A stretch of DNA of 64,000 nt from Rubripirellula tenax (GTDB taxonomy: Bacteria; Planctomycetota; Planctomycetia; Pirellulales; Pirellulaceae). The stretch spans positions 372,001 through 436,000 of the forward strand of contig NZ_SJPW01000001.1 in the NCBI RefSeq assembly GCF_007860125.1, read 5' to 3'. Below are positions 60,930 through 64,000 of the stretch, in pieces (the stretch's first letter is position 1; each line of letters begins with the position of its first letter). The notes under the pieces are model-generated. The model did no database searches, was not told the DNA's origin, and saw only the letters and a program-made list of their open reading frames with translations. The position numbers and the translations under genes were made by a program.

Positions 60930-61955
60930 ATGCGATTCTCGATAACTCGATACCTGACCGCGGCCGCCACCGTGGCAATTGTCACTTCCACAATCGCCAA
61001 TGCTGCGGAACCGATCCCGCGTGGTGCTCGTCCCGTCGTTCCCGGCACCGGCAGCGAAATCGTGGGTGTCGCCGATGACTTTGAGGATCCGAATTGGGGC
61101 TACGTTCCCCGTGATCCCAAAAGCACCGAAGACATCGACGAAAACCAACGAAGCCCCATGGGGCGAAGCACCAATGGTCGCTGGTACGAGGGCATCAAAC
61201 GGGGCCACCCCGACATTGTCAAACGCGTGTCCACACCGTCGGGCGGATTGCCCGGCAGCACCGGATCGCTGTTGATGAAGAGCCTGCAAACCGGCATTCC
61301 CGGTCAGCCGTCCAACACCATGCACCAGGACGACTTTGTCGCCAACGTTCAATACCGATTGAAGCGAACGATCAACGTTTCGGAAGCTCCCAGCGTCACG
61401 ACGCGAGTCTATTTGCCGCCGGTGGATAGTTGGGAAAACCGCAGCGGGCCACACTTCGGATTCCGCTTGGCGCTGGAAACCACCGCCATGGTCGACAAAG
61501 AAGTCGGCATCGGGATCTTCAAACGCACCAAGAAAGAAATGGGCAACGAAGTCTACTGGCCCGGACTGTTCGTCGAATTTGAAAGCCGCAGTGAATCGGG
61601 CAAAGATTCCGACTATGCGTACTTGCGAGTTCGCAGCAATTCACGCGGCGGCGATTTCCGCGGTCCTCAGATCACCACCACCGGATGGTGGACGATGGGC
61701 ATGAGCGTGACGCCGGACGGCATGGTCCACTACTACGCTTCACCGGGCGTCGATGAGTTGACCGAAGCCGACTACATCACCAGCCAATTCCCCTACGATT
61801 ATCGCTGTGAACGCTTCCGAACGTTCTTCTATAACATCTGCAGCGCCGACGACGGCCGACGTTGGAGCACCGCATTCATCGTCGACGATCCGAAGGTCTA
61901 CGTGCTGCGTCCCCAAGGACAAATGGCAACACGCGACAGCAACTCGCGCCGCTAA
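60930..61955 (+). CDS. Secreted protein of unknown function
   Basis: A 341-aa protein from ATG 60930, chosen because the signal peptide MRFSITRYLTAAATVAIVTS begins there. The mature part starts with DDFEDPNWGYVPRDPKSTED and is rich in beta-strand-like sequence: SGPHFGFRLALETTAMVD, VYWPGLFVEFESRSES, TTTGWWTMGMSVTPDGMVHY. It could be a lectin-like jelly roll, but no known catalytic motif is seen. No family recognised. Confidence 0.72.
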   Translation: MRFSITRYLTAAATVAIVTSTIANAAEPIPRGARPVVPGTGSEIVGVADDFEDPNWGYVPRDPKSTEDIDENQRSPMGRSTNGRWYEGIKRGHPDIVKRVSTPSGGLPGSTGSLLMKSLQTGIPGQPSNTMHQDDFVANVQYRLKRTINVSEAPSVTTRVYLPPVDSWENRSGPHFGFRLALETTAMVDKEVGIGIFKRTKKEMGNEVYWPGLFVEFESRSESGKDSDYAYLRVRSNSRGGDFRGPQITTTGWWTMGMSVTPDGMVHYYASPGVDELTEADYITSQFPYDYRCERFRTFFYNICSADDGRRWSTAFIVDDPKVYVLRPQGQMATRDSNSRR

Positions 61956-61977
61956 CGATTGCCCGTGGATCTGTGCG

Positions 61978-62601
61978 TCAAACTTCGCGCAGCGTCGCCT
62001 CGATCGCCTGTTCATACTCGCGGTCGGTCAGATCCAATAACTTCTGCATCTTTGCGAGCGTCTTGATTTTCACGTCGCTCGGCTTGCCTTCGGCGGTCGC
62101 GGCCAGAAACATGGCCTGCAACGCCTGCACCCGCTGCGGCTGGTTCCACCGCTTCGAAACGGTCAGCACGTAATTGCAGGCCTCGATTTTGTTTTGGCCG
62201 GCGATCGAGCAGAGCCGTCCGATCTCATCGCGTTCGACTTCTCGGCCCAGCAATCCCGCTGCGATATCCTGCAACGTCTCGATTTCGAGCTGGCTAATGA
62301 TCCCATCCACTAGCGCGACCAAAACGGCCGCTCGGATCGCCTCGTCGATGAATTTCTCCTGCGCCGCAGCCTCGTGAGTCGCCTGGTCCATCTCCAAGAC
62401 GCTCGGATCCCACGTTTGCTTGCATTGGTCGCATTGAACGAACAGTTCGGGATTCCCGATTGGGATGGTGGGAATGAGATAGAGCGTCAACCACGGCCGG
62501 CGGGCTCGCAAGCGGTACGTTTGCGGAACCCCGCATTGGGGGCAAAAACAGTTCCCCCGATCGCGAGTTCGTGTCAGATTCATGGTGCCGATAAGGATCA
62601 T
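61978..62601 (-). CDS. Zinc-ribbon protein with TerB-like helical domain
   Basis: A 207-aa protein from ATG 62601; ATG 62583 is a possible shorter start. An N-terminal zinc ribbon has CFCPQCGVPQTYRL and, after a hydrophobic stretch (LTLYLIPTIPIGNPELFV), CDQCKQTWDP. The second half is helical and resembles TerB: RAAVLVALVDGIISQLEIET, then LQAMFLAATAEGKPSDVKIK. GGAG lies 4 bases before ATG 62601. A TATAAT at 62606-62611 could be its -10 box. Function unknown. Confidence 0.72.
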   Translation of the reverse strand: MILIGTMNLTRTRDRGNCFCPQCGVPQTYRLRARRPWLTLYLIPTIPIGNPELFVQCDQCKQTWDPSVLEMDQATHEAAAQEKFIDEAIRAAVLVALVDGIISQLEIETLQDIAAGLLGREVERDEIGRLCSIAGQNKIEACNYVLTVSKRWNQPQRVQALQAMFLAATAEGKPSDVKIKTLAKMQKLLDLTDREYEQAIEATLREV

Positions 62602-62690
62602 GCTCCGATTATATCCGCTGGTCACCCTTTGTAGCGTGGGTGATTTGATTTGGCGAATGTTGGTGAAACATTGCGTCGATAACAGACGAC

Positions 62691-64000
62691 ATGCCTCTAT
62701 TGCCAATCTCGACGACGCGAACCAGCACACCGCTGACCACCCAGCGGTTGTTGTTTCAATTGAACAACGACCAGTTGGCGATTCAGCGTCAGTACGACCA
62801 ATTGAGTACTGGCCAGCGAGTCTTGCGATTGGGCGACGATCCGGCTGCGGCAAACCGCGCGATCTCGCTGCACCGTGGCATCGACCAATCCAACCAACTG
62901 GTCCGTAACGCGACCAGTACCCGCAGCTTTTACCAGGCCGCCGATGATTCGTTGGCCAATATCGATGACGCCCTGATCCAGGCCCGTGCCGTTGCCGTTC
63001 AAGGTGCCCAGAACGTCATCTCGGATGACGAACGTGCTGCCCTCGCCGCATCGATCCAACAATCGATCAACGCAGTCTTCTCGGCGGGAAACTCGATGTT
63101 TCGCGACCACGAGCTGACCGGTGGCTTCTTGAACCCCGGCGAATCATTCAACTTCGACGGCAACGACATTGTCTTTTCCGGAAAAGGTGCCATCGGCCGT
63201 ACCGATATCGGCTTCGGAAAACCCGTCGACATCAACGTCAACGCCAACGGCACCCTTGGCGCCAACGCAGTCTTGGTCGAAGGCAAACCGCTGAACGCGT
63301 CACTGGACCATGAAACTCGCTTGGTCGACCTGCGGAAGGGTCTCGGCGTCGTGCCGGGACAGATCAAGTTGTCCGGCGGCGGCAATTTTGTTGACGTGGA
63401 CCTGCGTTCGGCCGCCACGATTGGTGACGTTGCGGACGTGCTTTCAACGGTGGTTCTGGACGGGCGAAAACTATCGGCCACCTTAACCGACGACGGCATT
63501 CGCATCGAATATAGCGATGGTTTGGCGGGCACGTTGGCCATCGAAGACGGCATCGGCAGCACGATGGCCCGCGACCTTTCGATCAAGAACCCAGGCGGTG
63601 TAATCGCGCCGCCGGTGATCGGGGATCGATTGTCGCCACGAGTCACGAAGGCGACCAAAATTTCCGACCTCGCCGGCGGTTTGGGCGTGGACCTTTCGGC
63701 CGGTTTGCAGATCAAACAGGGTGACCGAACTTTCACCATCAATTTTGATGGCGCCGAGGACCTGAGCGACGTGCTGATCGCGATCAACCGCAGCGACGCT
63801 GACGTGAAGGCTGAATTGGACGAATCGGGCGGACGGATCGTACTGCGTTCGCTTCGCAGCGGCGTCGACTACTCGATCGGCGAAAACGGTGGCCAAACGG
63901 CCGCCGCATTGGGGATCCGCTCGGCCGACGGCGACACCAAACTAACGTCGATCGGACGCGGTCGCGGAATGACGCTCAATTCCAACGGCCCCGACCTGAC
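62691..64000 (+). CDS. flgL: Flagellar hook-associated protein FlgL, 3' end outside window
   Basis: The frame from ATG 62691 stays open to the window edge (over 436 codons). The N-terminus has the flagellin-type helix TTQRLLFQLNNDQLAIQRQY followed by LSTGQRVLRLGDDPAAANRA, the FlgL/FliC signature, and AADDSLANIDDALIQARAVA. After ~150 residues a long insert replaces the short FlgL middle: beta-rich units such as LGVVPGQIKLSGGGNFVDVD and LGVDLSAGLQIKQGDRTFTI, which resemble flagellin_IN repeats. FlgL joins the hook to the filament. The end is missing here. Confidence 0.85.
   Translation, partial: MPLLPISTTRTSTPLTTQRLLFQLNNDQLAIQRQYDQLSTGQRVLRLGDDPAAANRAISLHRGIDQSNQLVRNATSTRSFYQAADDSLANIDDALIQARAVAVQGAQNVISDDERAALAASIQQSINAVFSAGNSMFRDHELTGGFLNPGESFNFDGNDIVFSGKGAIGRTDIGFGKPVDINVNANGTLGANAVLVEGKPLNASLDHETRLVDLRKGLGVVPGQIKLSGGGNFVDVDLRSAATIGDVADVLSTVVLDGRKLSATLTDDGIRIEYSDGLAGTLAIEDGIGSTMARDLSIKNPGGVIAPPVIGDRLSPRVTKATKISDLAGGLGVDLSAGLQIKQGDRTFTINFDGAEDLSDVLIAINRSDADVKAELDESGGRIVLRSLRSGVDYSIGENGGQTAAALGIRSADGDTKLTSIGRGRGMTLNSNGPDL

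Noticed and set aside
62600-62690. Sigma-54 or sigma-28 promoter for flgL
   Set aside because: TGGCGAATGTTGGTG lacks the TTGC element at the correct distance, and no sigma-28 pattern is present.

Overview
The window (about 57% GC by eye, compact, genes on both strands) reads as a chromosomal segment of a planctomycete close to Rhodopirellula and other Pirellulaceae. The evidence is a YTV-repeat cell-wall-type protein, a DUF1800/DUF1501 pair, a Rho with a long Gly/Asn/Arg-rich N-terminus, Hanks-type kinases fused to unusual partners, an S1 sulfatase, and several secreted proteins of unknown function. There is no rRNA, CRISPR array or intact insertion sequence. One tRNA gene (tRNA-Ser GGA) lies at 2326-2408.

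Layout. 0-6 kb: a TpsB/ShlB-type outer-membrane barrel whose signal peptide is out of frame with the body (one extra A:T pair in a run of four), tRNA-Ser with a strong terminator, and the DUF1501/DUF1800 exported pair. 6-17.4 kb: rho, a quiet stretch, a thioredoxin plus YHS-like protein, small and repeat-domain proteins, a YebC-family factor, the YTV protein and a membrane Ser/Thr kinase. 17.7-25 kb: a DUF1573 protein, then a gliding-type ABC cluster (ATPase, GldF-GldG-like fusion, DUF4340). 24.8-28.8 kb: a GntR/YtrA-type operon with a textbook promoter (regulator, ABC ATPase, permease), convergent with hemC. 29.9-36.8 kb: a kinase fused to an Hsp70/actin-fold domain, a GNAT, a ROK kinase, and a sulfatase-SGNH fusion. 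36.8-44.8 kb: housekeeping genes (rimI, parAB, DUF1015, ahcY, trpF). 44.8-48 kb: lipoproteins and a parvulin. 47.8-55.4 kb: a tightly coupled four-gene operon around a GYF/zinc/P-loop GTPase. 55.6-64 kb: an acyltransferase, a beta-hydroxyacid dehydrogenase, an ExeA-like ATPase, small unknown genes, and the start of flgL, cut by the window edge.

Two things stand out. First, the GTPase operon: four genes spaced 4 nt apart or overlapping by 4 nt, encoding one soluble GTPase with two GYF-like domains and three single-pass membrane proteins. One of these resembles the GAP1-type N-terminal domain known from predicted GTPase-centred conflict systems. Second, a family of long intergenic palindromes (GGGCAACC ends, G+C-rich arms, CTGCTTTGCAG core) occurs in at least seven places. 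Two copies tightly flank a decayed REP-associated tyrosine transposase (RAYT) gene at 39.6-40.0 kb, which suggests how the family spread. Domain calls were made by eye from the protein sequences. No database search was run.
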